Assembly (NCBI RefSeq): GCF_003991975.1
Contig: NZ_CP029822.1
Span: 1,736,001 to 1,800,000 of the forward strand
Direction: 5' to 3'
DNA: 64,000 nucleotides
DNA from: Entomomonas moraniae
GTDB taxonomy: Bacteria; Pseudomonadota; Gammaproteobacteria; Pseudomonadales; Pseudomonadaceae
The position numbers and the translations under genes are program-made. Position 1 is the first letter of the stretch. Each line of letters starts with the position of its first letter. Shown here piece by piece: positions 8,678 through 18,240 of the stretch. Under the pieces are notes generated by a model. That model searched no databases. It saw only the letters and a program-made list of their open reading frames with translations, and was not told where the DNA came from.

Positions 8678-9649
8678 ATGAGTACCCTGTTGTCGAATGC
8701 CTCTAAACAGCCAACTTTTCAGTTAAAAGGTACAATGCTGGCTATCACTGTATTTGAGCTTACTCATTTCAATATTGAACGCCTGACGCAAGAGCTTGAA
8801 AAAAAAGTAAAAGAAGCCCCTGAGTTCTTTGGTACAATCCCTATGGTATTAGGTATCGACAAGCTAGAGATCCCATTAACTAGAGCTGAACTAAAAGGCA
8901 TCATGAATATTTTTCAAGAATTTAATATTCAACTGATGGCAATACGTACTGATAACGAAAAAATTATCGCAATAGCACACAAGCAAGGCATTGTGGTACT
9001 CCCTCCCACAGGTGCACGCGAAAAACTGATTGAAATTGCTATTAACCGACCAGAGCCAATCCAAGTAACAGAGGAAATGCCCTCACCAACTGATACAGAG
9101 ACACCTACTCAAGTATTAGAAGAGACTCAACAGCAACTTCTCATCGATGAAATCAATCCCCCTCTACTTGAAGCACAAGAAACACAAAATAATGATATTG
9201 TCTCAGAACAGGTCGTATCGGTGACTGATGATAATGCCATTGAAAATACACTAGATACAAAAGAACAGGCAGCTGAAGCACCAGAAAAAAACAAACCAAC
9301 AATCAAACACCAAACAACACAGGCGCTTGTTATTTCTACCCCCGTACGCAGTGGCCAACAAATAACTGCATTTGATACAGATCTTATCGTCACATCAAAT
9401 ATCAGTACAGCAGCAGAACTTATGGCCGACGGTAATATTCATATATATGGCAACATGCGTGGCCGTGCCATGGCGGGGTTTCGTGGCAATAGTTCTGCAC
9501 GCGTATTTTGCGCTAAACTAACAGCGCAACTTATTTCAATTGCAGGACAAATGATAACAGAAGAAGAGTTGAGGCATCACCCATTGTGGGGTAAGCCTGC
9601 ACAACTCTCATTGGTTGATAATCAACTCGTGATATCCCCATTAAGCTAA
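8678..9649 (+). CDS. minC: Septum site-determining protein MinC with a long linker
   Basis: MinC inhibits FtsZ ring formation away from mid-cell and is recruited by MinD. The N-terminal domain spans about residues 12-110. The C-terminal beta-helix (about 230-320) shows DLIVTSNISTAAELMADGNI, HIYGNMRGRAMAG and ARVFCAKLTAQLISIAG, which bind MinD. Between them lies an acidic, Gln/Thr/Glu-rich linker of about 110 residues. This makes the protein 323 residues long, against about 230 in E. coli. It is the first gene of minC-minD-minE-rluA. Confidence 0.95.
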   Translation: MSTLLSNASKQPTFQLKGTMLAITVFELTHFNIERLTQELEKKVKEAPEFFGTIPMVLGIDKLEIPLTRAELKGIMNIFQEFNIQLMAIRTDNEKIIAIAHKQGIVVLPPTGAREKLIEIAINRPEPIQVTEEMPSPTDTETPTQVLEETQQQLLIDEINPPLLEAQETQNNDIVSEQVVSVTDDNAIENTLDTKEQAAEAPEKNKPTIKHQTTQALVISTPVRSGQQITAFDTDLIVTSNISTAAELMADGNIHIYGNMRGRAMAGFRGNSSARVFCAKLTAQLISIAGQMITEEELRHHPLWGKPAQLSLVDNQLVISPLS

Positions 9650-9735
9650 GTATAATTATAGCTTTAAAACCTATACGTAAAAGGTTATTATAGTAAGCAT
9701 TTTAAATCTATAAATTAACAAATTGAGGTGAGAGC

Positions 9736-10551
9736 TTGGCCAAAATTATTGTAGTCACTTCTGGTAAAGGTGGTGTAGGCAAAACAACTACAAGTGCAGC
9801 AATGGGTACAGGATTAGCCCTGCGCGGTTTCAAAACGGTTATTATCGACTTTGACGTAGGCTTAAGAAACCTTGACTTAATTATGGGTTGTGAACGCCGT
9901 GTCGTTTATGACTTTGTTAATGTTATTAATGGTGATGCATCTATTACTCAGGCATTAATTAAAGATAAACGTATAGATAATTTATACATTCTAGCAGCAA
10001 GCCAAACACGTGATAAAGACGCTCTAACACAAGAAGGTGTTGGCAAAGTTATTGATGAACTTAAAGAAACTTTTGACTATATTATCTGTGACTCTCCTGC
10101 GGGTATTGAAAAAGGCGCCTTCCTTGCTATGTACTTTGCAGATGAGGCCATCATTGTAACAAACCCTGAAGTATCTTCTGTGCGCGACTCTGATCGTATG
10201 CTAGGCATTTTATCAAGCAAATCTCGTCGTGCTGAACAAAATGAATCGCCTATCAAAGAACATCTTTTAGTCACCCGCTACTCACCTGAGCGCGTAGCTA
10301 ATGGTGAAATGCTAGGCATTGAAGATGTTAAAGAAATATTATCGATTGAACTTATCGGTATCATTCCTGAATCAAAAGCTGTGCTCAAAGCATCTAACCA
10401 AGGTATTCCCGTTGTTTTAGACGACCAAAGTGATGCAGGACAGGCTTATAATGATGCTGTTGATAGACTCTTAGGTAAAACAGTGGCTTATCGTTTCTTA
10501 GATTTACCCAAGAAAGGGATTCTACAACGCTTATTTGGAGGTAACGAATGA
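9736..10551 (+). CDS. minD: Septum site-determining ATPase MinD
   Basis: MinD is the membrane-cycling ATPase that carries MinC and is released from the membrane by MinE. The 271-residue protein has the deviant Walker [10 protein letters not shown] at residues 10-18, switch [12 protein letters not shown], and the C-terminal amphipathic membrane-targeting helix GILQRLFGG. Translation starts at a TTG (9736) preceded by a strong GAGGTGAG ribosome site, which fixes the start despite the rare codon. It overlaps minE by 4 bp. Confidence 0.97.
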   Translation: MAKIIVVTSGKGGVGKTTTSAAMGTGLALRGFKTVIIDFDVGLRNLDLIMGCERRVVYDFVNVINGDASITQALIKDKRIDNLYILAASQTRDKDALTQEGVGKVIDELKETFDYIICDSPAGIEKGAFLAMYFADEAIIVTNPEVSSVRDSDRMLGILSSKSRRAEQNESPIKEHLLVTRYSPERVANGEMLGIEDVKEILSIELIGIIPESKAVLKASNQGIPVVLDDQSDAGQAYNDAVDRLLGKTVAYRFLDLPKKGILQRLFGGNE

Positions 10552-10817
10552 GTATTCTTGATTTCTTTAGAAGCAAGAAGCAAAACAGTAGCGCCTCCAT
10601 TGCGAAAGAACGTTTACAAATTATCGTTGCTCATGAAAGAGGCCAACGCTCACAACCAGACTATTTACCTCAATTGCAAAAGGATTTACTAGACGTCATT
10701 CGTAAGTACATCCCGATTGATCAAGAACAAATACAAGTTGAGCTAGCGAATCAAGGCAATTGTTCTGTGCTTGAATTGAATATTACTCTTCCAGATCCAG
10801 ATTCTGACGGGCGTTAA
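10548..10817 (+). CDS. minE: Cell division topological specificity factor MinE
   Basis: The 89-residue MinE has an N-terminal membrane-targeting segment ([11 protein letters not shown]), the anti-MinCD helix region ([17 protein letters not shown]) and the C-terminal topological specificity domain ([23 protein letters not shown]). It stimulates MinD ATPase and drives pole-to-pole oscillation. Its ATG overlaps the minD stop, so the two are made in a fixed ratio. Confidence 0.97.
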   Translation: MSILDFFRSKKQNSSASIAKERLQIIVAHERGQRSQPDYLPQLQKDLLDVIRKYIPIDQEQIQVELANQGNCSVLELNITLPDPDSDGR

Positions 10818-10863
10818 TCATTAACGCCTTTTAAAATACCAGCCCTCTCTATAAAAGATATAT

Positions 10864-11499
10864 ATGCCGTTATCCTCCATTGAAATTATTCATGAGTGTG
10901 AACACTTTCTCATCGTTAATAAACCACCTTATCTACTGTCTGTACCAGGTAGAGCTGAAGATAATAAAGATTGTCTCATTACTCGCCTCCAACAACATAG
11001 CTATCCTGAAGCACTCATTGTACACCGTCTTGATTGGGAAACATCTGGCTTACTAGTCATTGCTAGAGATCCTAATACGCATAGAGAACTTTCTAGGCAA
11101 TTCCAAGATAGAGAGACACATAAATCTTATACAGCTTTAGTTTGGGGCTCTCCTAATCTAAATAGCGGTTATATTGACTTGCCTCTACGCTATGACCCCG
11201 AACATAAGCCACGCCATATTGTTGATCATAAGCACGGACGACAAGCATTAACGTTTTGGAAAGTATTAGAACGATTCGATCACTATACACGGCTTGAACT
11301 CACACCTATTACAGGAAGATCCCATCAACTCAGAGTTCATCTCCTCAGTATAGGCCACCCAATTTTAGGTGATAAGCTCTATGCTCATGAAGCAGCACTA
11401 GAGGGTCAAGAACGACTTTATCTACATGCTACAAAACTATCCATCAATCATCCCATTACCGAAGAAACATTATTTTTTGAAAATCAACCGCCCTTTTAA
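10864..11499 (+). CDS. rluA: Pseudouridine synthase RluA
   Basis: The 211-residue enzyme belongs to the RluA family, converting uridine to pseudouridine at 23S rRNA position 746 and tRNA position 32 in E. coli. The catalytic Asp lies in HRLDWETSGLLV near residue 60, followed by KSYTALVWG and GRSHQLRVHLLSIGHPILGD. The short length, with no S4 domain, and the place just after minE match Pseudomonas RluA. A GC-containing inverted repeat (GCCCTTTT/AAAAAGGGC, 11490-11508) covers its stop codon. Confidence 0.92.
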   Translation: MPLSSIEIIHECEHFLIVNKPPYLLSVPGRAEDNKDCLITRLQQHSYPEALIVHRLDWETSGLLVIARDPNTHRELSRQFQDRETHKSYTALVWGSPNLNSGYIDLPLRYDPEHKPRHIVDHKHGRQALTFWKVLERFDHYTRLELTPITGRSHQLRVHLLSIGHPILGDKLYAHEAALEGQERLYLHATKLSINHPITEETLFFENQPPF

Positions 11500-11687
11500 A
11501 AAAAGGGCTACATAGTTTTGCATGTATCTCAACTATAAAAACAATAAATTGATGTAAAATATTGACTTGTATACTATAATCGAATCTAAGTCATCCTCTA
11601 AACGAGGATAAAAATAGTTACTTAATATTAATTTATGTTATTATATATGAAAGGTTTCTGAATTATTCTTAAAGAAGGATCGAGTTA

Positions 11688-12038
11688 ATGAATACTCTTC
11701 GCCAAATTGCTACAACACTCACACTTGCTTTCACTATGGTGGTTACACCTATTGCCATGGCATCTCAATACACGAATGATGAAAATTATGATGACCCACG
11801 TTTTGATGTTAATGCTCCTCCTGCCTACGCAATGGTTGGGGACCTTCTTATCGCTAGACCTTTAGGACTTATTTTCACTGCAGTTGGCACAGGTGTTTTT
11901 GTTGTTACATTACCTTTTTCAGCATTAGGCGGAAACGTTGGCGAAGCTGCTGATGCACTTGTTGTAACTCCAGCAAAAACAACTTTCGTTCGTTGTTTAG
12001 GTTGCACAGAAGGCAGAAAGCGCTCTAATGAAGAATAA
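11688..12038 (+). CDS. Small conserved exported protein
   Basis: This 116-residue product has a signal peptide (to about MASQY) and one later hydrophobic segment ([27 protein letters not shown]). It ends with [15 protein letters not shown]. Similar short proteins are common in Pseudomonas and are sometimes labelled 'multidrug transporter', which one hydrophobic segment does not support. An AAGAAGGA ribosome site precedes the ATG. A small hairpin (ATCCTC/GAGGAT near 11593-11609) lies in the leader. The function is unknown. Confidence 0.8.
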   Translation: MNTLRQIATTLTLAFTMVVTPIAMASQYTNDENYDDPRFDVNAPPAYAMVGDLLIARPLGLIFTAVGTGVFVVTLPFSALGGNVGEAADALVVTPAKTTFVRCLGCTEGRKRSNEE

Positions 12039-12051
12039 TTTTATTATTTTT

Positions 12052-12087
12052 AAAAAAAGCTGTTTATGAATAAACGGCTTTTTTTAT
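12052..12087 (+). terminator. Intrinsic terminator after the small exported gene
   Basis: AAGCTGTTTAT and ATAAACGGCTT form an 11-bp stem with one GU pair and a 2-nt loop, followed by a run of seven T. Confidence 0.85.
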
Positions 12088-12111
12088 ACTTCTTTTTCTA
12101 TTTTAACTATT

Positions 12112-13653
12112 ATGATTTCTTTACTTTTATCACCACTCAAAGAGTTATTGATTTGCCCTAAAAAAGAAAGACTAGAACTTAATATATCATCTTCCTTATT
12201 AAAACAAGCAAAACTTAATGATAGCTATGCCCAACTAGAGATAGCCAGTCGTTACTTTTCTAAGGCTAAAAAGCACTATGCGAAAAAGTCAATTTACTGG
12301 TTTACACGTTCCGCTGAAAATAATAACAAAGAGGCAATGTTTGTACTAGGAACTTTGTATTTGAAAGGTAAAAATGTACAACAAAATTTACAGCAGTCTA
12401 TCGCATGGTATGAAAAGTCGGCATTACTTGGGCATACCAAAGCTATAAAAATACTTGGTCGTTTGATAAATAAACTATTACAACAAAAAATTGCACAGCA
12501 AGATCATGAGGCAATGTATCAGCTAGCTAATTATTATGTAAATGGAGAACTCGGCTTTGTTGATCACCCAAAAGCTTGTATGCTGTATCAAAAATCTGCA
12601 GACTTAGGCAATACTAATGCACTTGTTAACCTTGCTTCGTTATATGAGAAAGGACTAGGAACAAATAAAGACCCCCAAAAGGCAGCGAATCTCTACTTAC
12701 AAGCAGCAAAAAAACAAAATGATACGGCTATGTTAAACATAGGTATTCTTTACTTTACAGGAGAAGGGATTGAGCAGAGTTTTGATCTTGGCATTGATTG
12801 GCTCTTAAAATCAGCTCAATATGGCAATAGTAAAGCAAGTTTCAATTTAGGTGTTTTTTATTATAAACAAAATAATACTAGCGAGGCTTTAAAGCATTTT
12901 ACCCATGCGGCTAATAATGGCCATCTAGAAGCCATGTTTAATTTAGGTATTCTATATCAAACAGATACAAAAAATCCTGAGCATATTAAGAAATCAAATT
13001 ATTGGCTTAACAAAGCAAGCACTTTAGGGCATAGGCAGGCCAGTAAGTCTTTAGCTATCAATCAACTTAGTTACTTAGCAATTGATGCTTCAGCAGGTAA
13101 TAGAGACGCAATTAAAAACTACACGGACTTATGCATAACCCATCATATAAAAATAGATAATAATCTTCTAATAAACTGGCTATATAAATCAGCAGAACTA
13201 GGAAACAGTGATGCTATGGTAGATATTGGTAATTTTTATACCTATGGTACGCCGCCTGTAACTCAAGATTATCAACAGGCTATCCATTGGTTTACCAAAG
13301 CAAGTGATTTAGATAATGATCAAGCAATGAACCTACTGGGTCTTATCTATTTAGAGGGTCGCGGCGCTACCATTAATAAACAAATAGCTATTGACTGGTT
13401 TACAAAATCGGCAGCTTTAGGCAATGATAAGGCCATGGTTAATATGGCTAACATCTATTTGGAAAATACACCAACAGATATAAACTACCAACAAGCTTAC
13501 CAATGGCTCCTACCCGCAGCAGAAAAAGGTAATCAGCAAGCAATACAACTCATTATCAACTTTTATAAAGTTGGTCTAGGTATAACAAAAGATTTAGAGA
13601 AAGCAACGTATTGGCAACAACTACTTAAATTGAAGAACGAAACTAAAAAATAA
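12112..13653 (+). CDS. Sel1-repeat (tetratricopeptide-like) protein
   Basis: This 513-residue protein is built almost wholly from Sel1-like repeats of about 36 residues. Typical units are AMFVLGTLYLKGKNVQQNLQ, ALVNLASLYEKGLGTNKDPQ, and AMNLLGLIYLEGRGATINKQ. I count roughly ten or more units; around residues 315-350 the repeat pattern degenerates. Such solenoids bind proteins or peptidoglycan-linked partners. No signal peptide is evident, so it may be cytoplasmic, but the ATG has no good ribosome site and the start is uncertain. The partner is unknown. Confidence 0.85.
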   Translation: MISLLLSPLKELLICPKKERLELNISSSLLKQAKLNDSYAQLEIASRYFSKAKKHYAKKSIYWFTRSAENNNKEAMFVLGTLYLKGKNVQQNLQQSIAWYEKSALLGHTKAIKILGRLINKLLQQKIAQQDHEAMYQLANYYVNGELGFVDHPKACMLYQKSADLGNTNALVNLASLYEKGLGTNKDPQKAANLYLQAAKKQNDTAMLNIGILYFTGEGIEQSFDLGIDWLLKSAQYGNSKASFNLGVFYYKQNNTSEALKHFTHAANNGHLEAMFNLGILYQTDTKNPEHIKKSNYWLNKASTLGHRQASKSLAINQLSYLAIDASAGNRDAIKNYTDLCITHHIKIDNNLLINWLYKSAELGNSDAMVDIGNFYTYGTPPVTQDYQQAIHWFTKASDLDNDQAMNLLGLIYLEGRGATINKQIAIDWFTKSAALGNDKAMVNMANIYLENTPTDINYQQAYQWLLPAAEKGNQQAIQLIINFYKVGLGITKDLEKATYWQQLLKLKNETKK

Positions 13654-14145
13654 ATATTATCTTCCATTTGCAGCACTAATAAATTATCAAACGACCATCC
13701 TGTTGCCTAAAATAAAGATTAAATAATAACGATTTCTTTTAAAGTGACACAGCGCACAAATTTTTATACTACCGTCTAATACTCTTTAAAATACATTAAT
13801 AGAATAATGTTTCCATTGTTATTGATATTAAACCGTTGGAAAGCAGTCTACAAAGTTGAGGATAATGTTTTTCACTACCCATTGTTTATTTTGTCTCTGT
13901 CTCATGTAAGTCCAACCTTATTGCTACTGAAAAATTCTATAGTGTATTGTTACTTATATCCTCATAGAAGTTTTTAGAAAAGATAATAATTTATAGAAAC
14001 TAGTTTCGTTTATATTAATTTCATTTTTTACTATTAGATTAAGCTACCTATCTTATCAATAGTGGTGTTTTATTTAATATTTAAATATACAAACTTAGAT
14101 TCGGCTGCACTTACAAAGTACATCGAGTAGGAAGCAAAAGAAAAT
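13654..14145. other. Gene-free stretch before the orphan cydB
   Basis: These 492 bases are AT-rich and hold no convincing gene. One 56-codon frame (13807-13977) lacks a ribosome site and any resemblance to a family. A perfect 12-bp palindrome, GAAACTAGTTTC at 13996-14007, lies about 140 bp before the cydB paralogue and could be an operator. I see no remnant of a cydA gene. Confidence 0.6.
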
Positions 14146-15279
14146 ATGTTCGATTATGAAACACTCAGGCTCATTGCATGGTTAGCAATAGGATTCTTAA
14201 TTATTGCCTTTATCATCATTGATAGCCATGATATGGGGGTTGGGATTTTATTACCATTTTTGGGTAAAGCAAATGATGAGCGGCATATTATAATAAATTA
14301 TATTGCAAGCCATTGGAGCGGTACTCAAGTCTTGTTAGTTTCCTCTGTTGCTACCATTTTTGTTATTTGGCCAACCGTTTATGCTATTGCTTTCCCTGAA
14401 CTTTACTGGGCTGCTTTAATTTTATCGGTAGCCCTTCTTTTAAGACCTGTCGCATTTAACTATCGCACTCAAATAACCACATCTAAATGGCGCAAATGTT
14501 GGGATTGGGGCATTTTTTTAGGCAGTGCAACACCTTCAATATTAATCGGTATCGCCTTTGGAAATCTCTTGCTCGGTATTCCATTTCGTTTAGATGGTAC
14601 AATGCAAGCAACTTATGAAGGTGATTTTTTCAAGCTTTTACACCCTTTTGCATTATATTGCGGTATCATTAGTTTAGGCTTAGTGATATTACAAGGCACG
14701 AGTATATTAGCTTATAAATCGCTGGGGCAATTACAACGGTATGCGATAAAAGCAGGACGTATTATAGGCATTCTGATGCTTATATTTCTGAGTATAGCGG
14801 GCTTTTGGGTTTGCTCCCTCAAAGGGATCGTTATAGATGTAATGCCTGGTTATAATGGAATAATGACAACATTAATGAAAACAGCTTACTCAGAACAAGG
14901 GGCATGGTTGAACAATTATAGGCAACTTCCCATTTTATGGTTAATACCTGCCTTAACCTATGTCATGATTATTTTAACACTTTACCTACAATCAATTAAA
15001 AATACTGCATGGGCATTTGTTGCATCATCAGCAACAATAGCCACAACCATTCTCACCGCCATTATTATTCTTTTTCCTTTTGTTCTTCCTTCAAGCATTG
15101 ATCCTGCGATGAGTATAACTTTATGGGATGGATCTACGAGTTATTATATCTTAGTGCTTATTCTCATTATTGCATTGATATTCATACCAACCATCTTTAC
15201 CTATGCCGCTCGTTCATATGGCATGTACAGTAAATTAAATCGGAAATACCCCCATACAAATAATAAAAACTTATATTAA
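14146..15279 (+). CDS. Orphan cytochrome bd subunit II paralogue (CydB-like), altered conserved residues
   Basis: The 377-residue protein aligns end to end with the CydB encoded at 15538-16674 and shares [44 protein letters not shown] and TLWDG. CydB is the nine-helix subunit of the quinol oxidase and carries no haem. Here the strongly conserved WDGNQVWL is WSGTQVLL, so Asp58, Asn60 and Trp63 are lost; MDGHDMG is IDSHDMG; and GAGIFAAWP is VATIFVIWP. No cydA is beside it. The frame is intact with a ribosome site (TAGGA), so it is probably expressed. It may be a regulatory or alternative subunit, or a decaying copy. Confidence 0.85.
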   Translation: MFDYETLRLIAWLAIGFLIIAFIIIDSHDMGVGILLPFLGKANDERHIIINYIASHWSGTQVLLVSSVATIFVIWPTVYAIAFPELYWAALILSVALLLRPVAFNYRTQITTSKWRKCWDWGIFLGSATPSILIGIAFGNLLLGIPFRLDGTMQATYEGDFFKLLHPFALYCGIISLGLVILQGTSILAYKSLGQLQRYAIKAGRIIGILMLIFLSIAGFWVCSLKGIVIDVMPGYNGIMTTLMKTAYSEQGAWLNNYRQLPILWLIPALTYVMIILTLYLQSIKNTAWAFVASSATIATTILTAIIILFPFVLPSSIDPAMSITLWDGSTSYYILVLILIIALIFIPTIFTYAARSYGMYSKLNRKYPHTNNKNLY

Positions 15280-15364
15280 AAAAATTTATTCCAACCAACA
15301 ATTAAAAAAATAATGTAAGTAGTTTCTCGAATACTAACTAGGTATATAAACGATTTGTCCAGGC

Positions 15365-15404
15365 ACTGTATCTAAGCCATAATCGACTTAGATACAGTAA
15401 TTTT
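15365..15404 (+). terminator. Hairpin between the convergent cydB paralogue and cydX
   Basis: A perfect 12-bp stem (ACTGTATCTAAG at 15365-15376, CTTAGATACAGT at 15387-15398) with a 10-nt loop lies between the two convergent units. On the plus strand it is followed by AATTTTAT, a weak T run, so termination is probable for that strand only. Confidence 0.6.
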
Positions 15405-15411
15405 ATATCAG

Positions 15412-15525
15412 TTAACTTTCATCCTTAATATTTTTACTATCCATACGTGCCTCGTACCATAAGGCATTAACAACAGCCAATAAAACAGCGAAGCCAACAC
15501 CTAAAAACCAAGAAAAGTACCACAT
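15412..15525 (-). CDS. cydX: Cytochrome bd small subunit CydX
   Basis: A 37-residue protein starts MWYFSWFLGVGFAVLLAVVN and continues ALWYEAR, the signature of CydX/YbgT. This single-helix subunit stabilises the haem groups of cytochrome bd. The ATG at 15525 follows AGGAG by about ten bases and lies 12 bp after the cydB stop, so it is the last gene of cydP-cydA-cydB-cydX. The hydrophilic tail (MDSKNIKDES) matches other CydX proteins in character. Confidence 0.95.
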   Translation of the reverse strand: MWYFSWFLGVGFAVLLAVVNALWYEARMDSKNIKDES

Positions 15526-15537
15526 AATGCACCACTC

Positions 15538-16674
15538 CTAATATAATAATTTATCATTGGACTCAATATAGCTTTCATTTAACTTACCGCGCATAACATA
15601 GTATGACCAAGCGGTATAAGAAAGGATAAGAGGAACAAAAATGAGTACCACAATTAACATAATTGTTAACGTGTAGTAACTTGCAGCACCATCCCACAAA
15701 GTTACACTCATTGCAGGATCAATATTAGAAGGCAATACAAAAGGAAATAATGCAATTCCTGCCGTTAAGATAGTACCTGTCACTGCAAGCGATGAGCTGA
15801 TAAAAGCTATGGCCGTGCGTTTAGCTGCTTGTAAAACAAGTGTTAAAATAACCATAGCATAAACCAGTACAGGTGCCAGCCATAACCAAGAATAATGCTT
15901 ATAATTATTTAACCAAGCCCCTTGCTCTACATGCACAGTCTTCATTAAAGGATTCATTGCTTGATTAGTATCTGCAATCGTATCAATAGTAATACCTTTT
16001 AAGAAAAATACCCAAATACCAGCAATAGAAAAACAAATAAGCATCACAATGCCTACCACACGAGCGACCTTTATAACGCGTAATTGTAACTCCCCTTCTG
16101 TTCTATGGATTAGAAATGTGGCACCTTGCAACACAAGTAATGTAAAACTCACTAAACCACAAATTAATGCAAAAGGATGTAACAAATCAAAAAAATTACC
16201 ATCAAATTGAGCACGCATTGTTTCATCAAGATGAAATGGTATACCTAGCAGTAAGTTACCAAAGGCAACACCAAATAAAAATGAAGGAATAGCACTGCCT
16301 ATGAATATTCCCCAGTCCCAATTCCTACGCCACCGCGTGCTCACTATTTTTGAGCGATACTCAAAACCTACAGGGCGAAAAAACAACGCTGATAATAAGA
16401 GTAGAATAGCCCAATAAAGTCCAGAAAAAGCAATAGAATAGACTATTGGCCATGCGGCAAATATTCCCGCACCAGCAGTAATAAGCCATACCTGATTTCC
16501 ATCCCAGTGAGGCGCCACACTATTTATAATGATACGGCGCTCATTATCTGTTTTTCCTAATAATGGAAGTAATGTACCAACCCCCATGTCATGTCCATCC
16601 ATAATAGCGAACGCTATTAATATGATACCGATGAGAAGCCACCAGATCAGTTTAAGTGTTTCATAATCAAACAT
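15538..16674 (-). CDS. cydB: Cytochrome bd ubiquinol oxidase subunit II (CydB)
   Basis: This 378-residue protein is the canonical CydB of the operon. It keeps [65 protein letters not shown] and [14 protein letters not shown]. With CydA it forms the quinol oxidase that reduces oxygen to water at low oxygen tension without pumping protons. It begins 21 bp after cydA and ends 12 bp before cydX. Its closeness to the plus-strand paralogue at 14146 suggests a local duplication. Confidence 0.97.
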   Translation of the reverse strand: MFDYETLKLIWWLLIGIILIAFAIMDGHDMGVGTLLPLLGKTDNERRIIINSVAPHWDGNQVWLITAGAGIFAAWPIVYSIAFSGLYWAILLLLSALFFRPVGFEYRSKIVSTRWRRNWDWGIFIGSAIPSFLFGVAFGNLLLGIPFHLDETMRAQFDGNFFDLLHPFALICGLVSFTLLVLQGATFLIHRTEGELQLRVIKVARVVGIVMLICFSIAGIWVFFLKGITIDTIADTNQAMNPLMKTVHVEQGAWLNNYKHYSWLWLAPVLVYAMVILTLVLQAAKRTAIAFISSSLAVTGTILTAGIALFPFVLPSNIDPAMSVTLWDGAASYYTLTIMLIVVLIFVPLILSYTAWSYYVMRGKLNESYIESNDKLLY

Positions 16675-16695
16675 AAAATTCTCCTAGACTTCCGC

Positions 16696-18240
16696 TTATT
16701 TAACTGGTTCAATAAGAACAACAGGGCCTAAACGAGCATATTTGAACATTAAATAAAGTTCAACGATTAGCAATCCTGTATAAAATGCAATAAAACCAAT
16801 TAATGAGGCAAGTACAGAACCAGCACTAACAGAAGAAGCTGACATATGAGTAGGTAATACACCAAATACTGTCCAAGGTTGACGACCATATTCAGCTAAG
16901 AACCAACCACACATAATGGCAATCCAAGGTAATGGGATACAGTATAAACAGGTTCTAAGAAACCAAGGTTTCGTCTGCATTGTTCCTTTAATAGATAAAT
17001 AGAACGCGTACACAAAGATAAGAACAAAAAGCCCCCCTAGTACAACCATAATTCTAAATGAGAAGAATAGCGGAGCTACCCTAGGGACAGAATCATGGGC
17101 GGCTTGCTCAATAACTTCAGGAGTCGCCTCATTGAAATTTTGAACATATTTTCGTACAAGCAATCCATAGCCTAAATCATTCTGATGAGTCTTTAATAAT
17201 GACATAGCTTCATCATGCTGATCCTTTTTTGATTTATTTTTTAAAGTATCTAATGCTTGAGCAGCAATAACACCATTTTCAATTCGTTTGACATTTTCAG
17301 CTCTTATTTCCTTAATGCCTGGGATTTCCTTATCAAGAGAGTGCGTAATTAAAATACCTAAAGCATAAGGTATTTTAATTTCAAAATTATTCTTCTGCTC
17401 TTTTTCATTAGGTATCGCAAACAAAGTAAAAGCGGCAGGTGCTGGTTCTGTTTCCCACATCCCCTCTAATGCAGCCAACTTAGATTTCTGTGTTTCAGCC
17501 ACAGAAAGGCCTGATGAGTCCCCTAATATAATCACGCTAAAAACAGAGGCAATCCCAAAAGCAGCCGCAATAACAAAAGAACGTTTCGCAAAATCGATAA
17601 ATTTACCCTTGAGTAAATACCAAGAAGAAATACCAAGCACAAACATCGAACCTGTAACATACCCCGCCGAAACGGTATGAACAAACTTCTCTTGAGCCAT
17701 TGGGTTAAATACAATATCAGAGAAACTGGTTAACTCCATACGCATCGTGATAGGGTTAAATTCAGAACCAATAGGATGTTGCATCCACCCATTAGCAATT
17801 AAAATTAACACAGCCGATAAGTTAGAAGCTAAAGCCAGCAAAATAGTAACAACTAAGTGCTTTCCTCTTGAGAGCTTATTCCAACCAAAAAAGAACAAAC
17901 CAATCATCGTTGACTCAAGGAAGAAAGCCATTAACCCCTCAATAGCCAAAGGCGCACCAAAAATATCACCCACGTATTGAGAATAGTAAGCCCAGTTTGT
18001 TCCAAACTGAAACTCCAAGGTAATGCCTGTTGTTACACCAAGGGCAAAGTTAATTCCAAATAACTTACCCCAGAACTTCGTCATTTCTTTATAGATTTCT
18101 TTACCTGTTACAACATAGACAGACTCCATGATAACAAGAATCCACACAAGCCCTAATGTTAAGGGAACGAAAATAAAATGATACATTGCAGTCATTGCAA
18201 ACTGCAATCTCGCCAAATCCACTGCACTACCGTCTATCAT
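16696..18240 (-). CDS. cydA: Cytochrome bd ubiquinol oxidase subunit I (CydA)
   Basis: CydA carries haems b558, b595 and d and the quinol site. The sequence follows E. coli CydA closely: RLQFAMTAMYHF (haem b595 His), FGINFALGVTTG, IEGLMAFFLESTMIGLFFFG, KFVHTVSAGYVTG (haem b558 His), GDSSG, WETEPAPAAFTLF and CGWFLAEYGRQPW. A full-length Q-loop places it in the long-loop group. The frame opens with GTG at 18243, but ATG at 18240 has better spacing from AAGGAG, so I use it (514 residues). It overlaps the upstream small gene by 14 bp. Confidence 0.97.
   Translation of the reverse strand: MIDGSAVDLARLQFAMTAMYHFIFVPLTLGLVWILVIMESVYVVTGKEIYKEMTKFWGKLFGINFALGVTTGITLEFQFGTNWAYYSQYVGDIFGAPLAIEGLMAFFLESTMIGLFFFGWNKLSRGKHLVVTILLALASNLSAVLILIANGWMQHPIGSEFNPITMRMELTSFSDIVFNPMAQEKFVHTVSAGYVTGSMFVLGISSWYLLKGKFIDFAKRSFVIAAAFGIASVFSVIILGDSSGLSVAETQKSKLAALEGMWETEPAPAAFTLFAIPNEKEQKNNFEIKIPYALGILITHSLDKEIPGIKEIRAENVKRIENGVIAAQALDTLKNKSKKDQHDEAMSLLKTHQNDLGYGLLVRKYVQNFNEATPEVIEQAAHDSVPRVAPLFFSFRIMVVLGGLFVLIFVYAFYLSIKGTMQTKPWFLRTCLYCIPLPWIAIMCGWFLAEYGRQPWTVFGVLPTHMSASSVSAGSVLASLIGFIAFYTGLLIVELYLMFKYARLGPVVLIEPVK

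Noticed and set aside
11688-12038. Possible multidrug transporter, a label used for similar proteins.
   Set aside because: Only a signal peptide and one further hydrophobic segment are visible, too few for a transporter.
13807-13977. A 56-codon frame upstream of the orphan cydB.
   Set aside because: It has no ribosome site, no recognisable family and an irregular composition, so I take it as chance.
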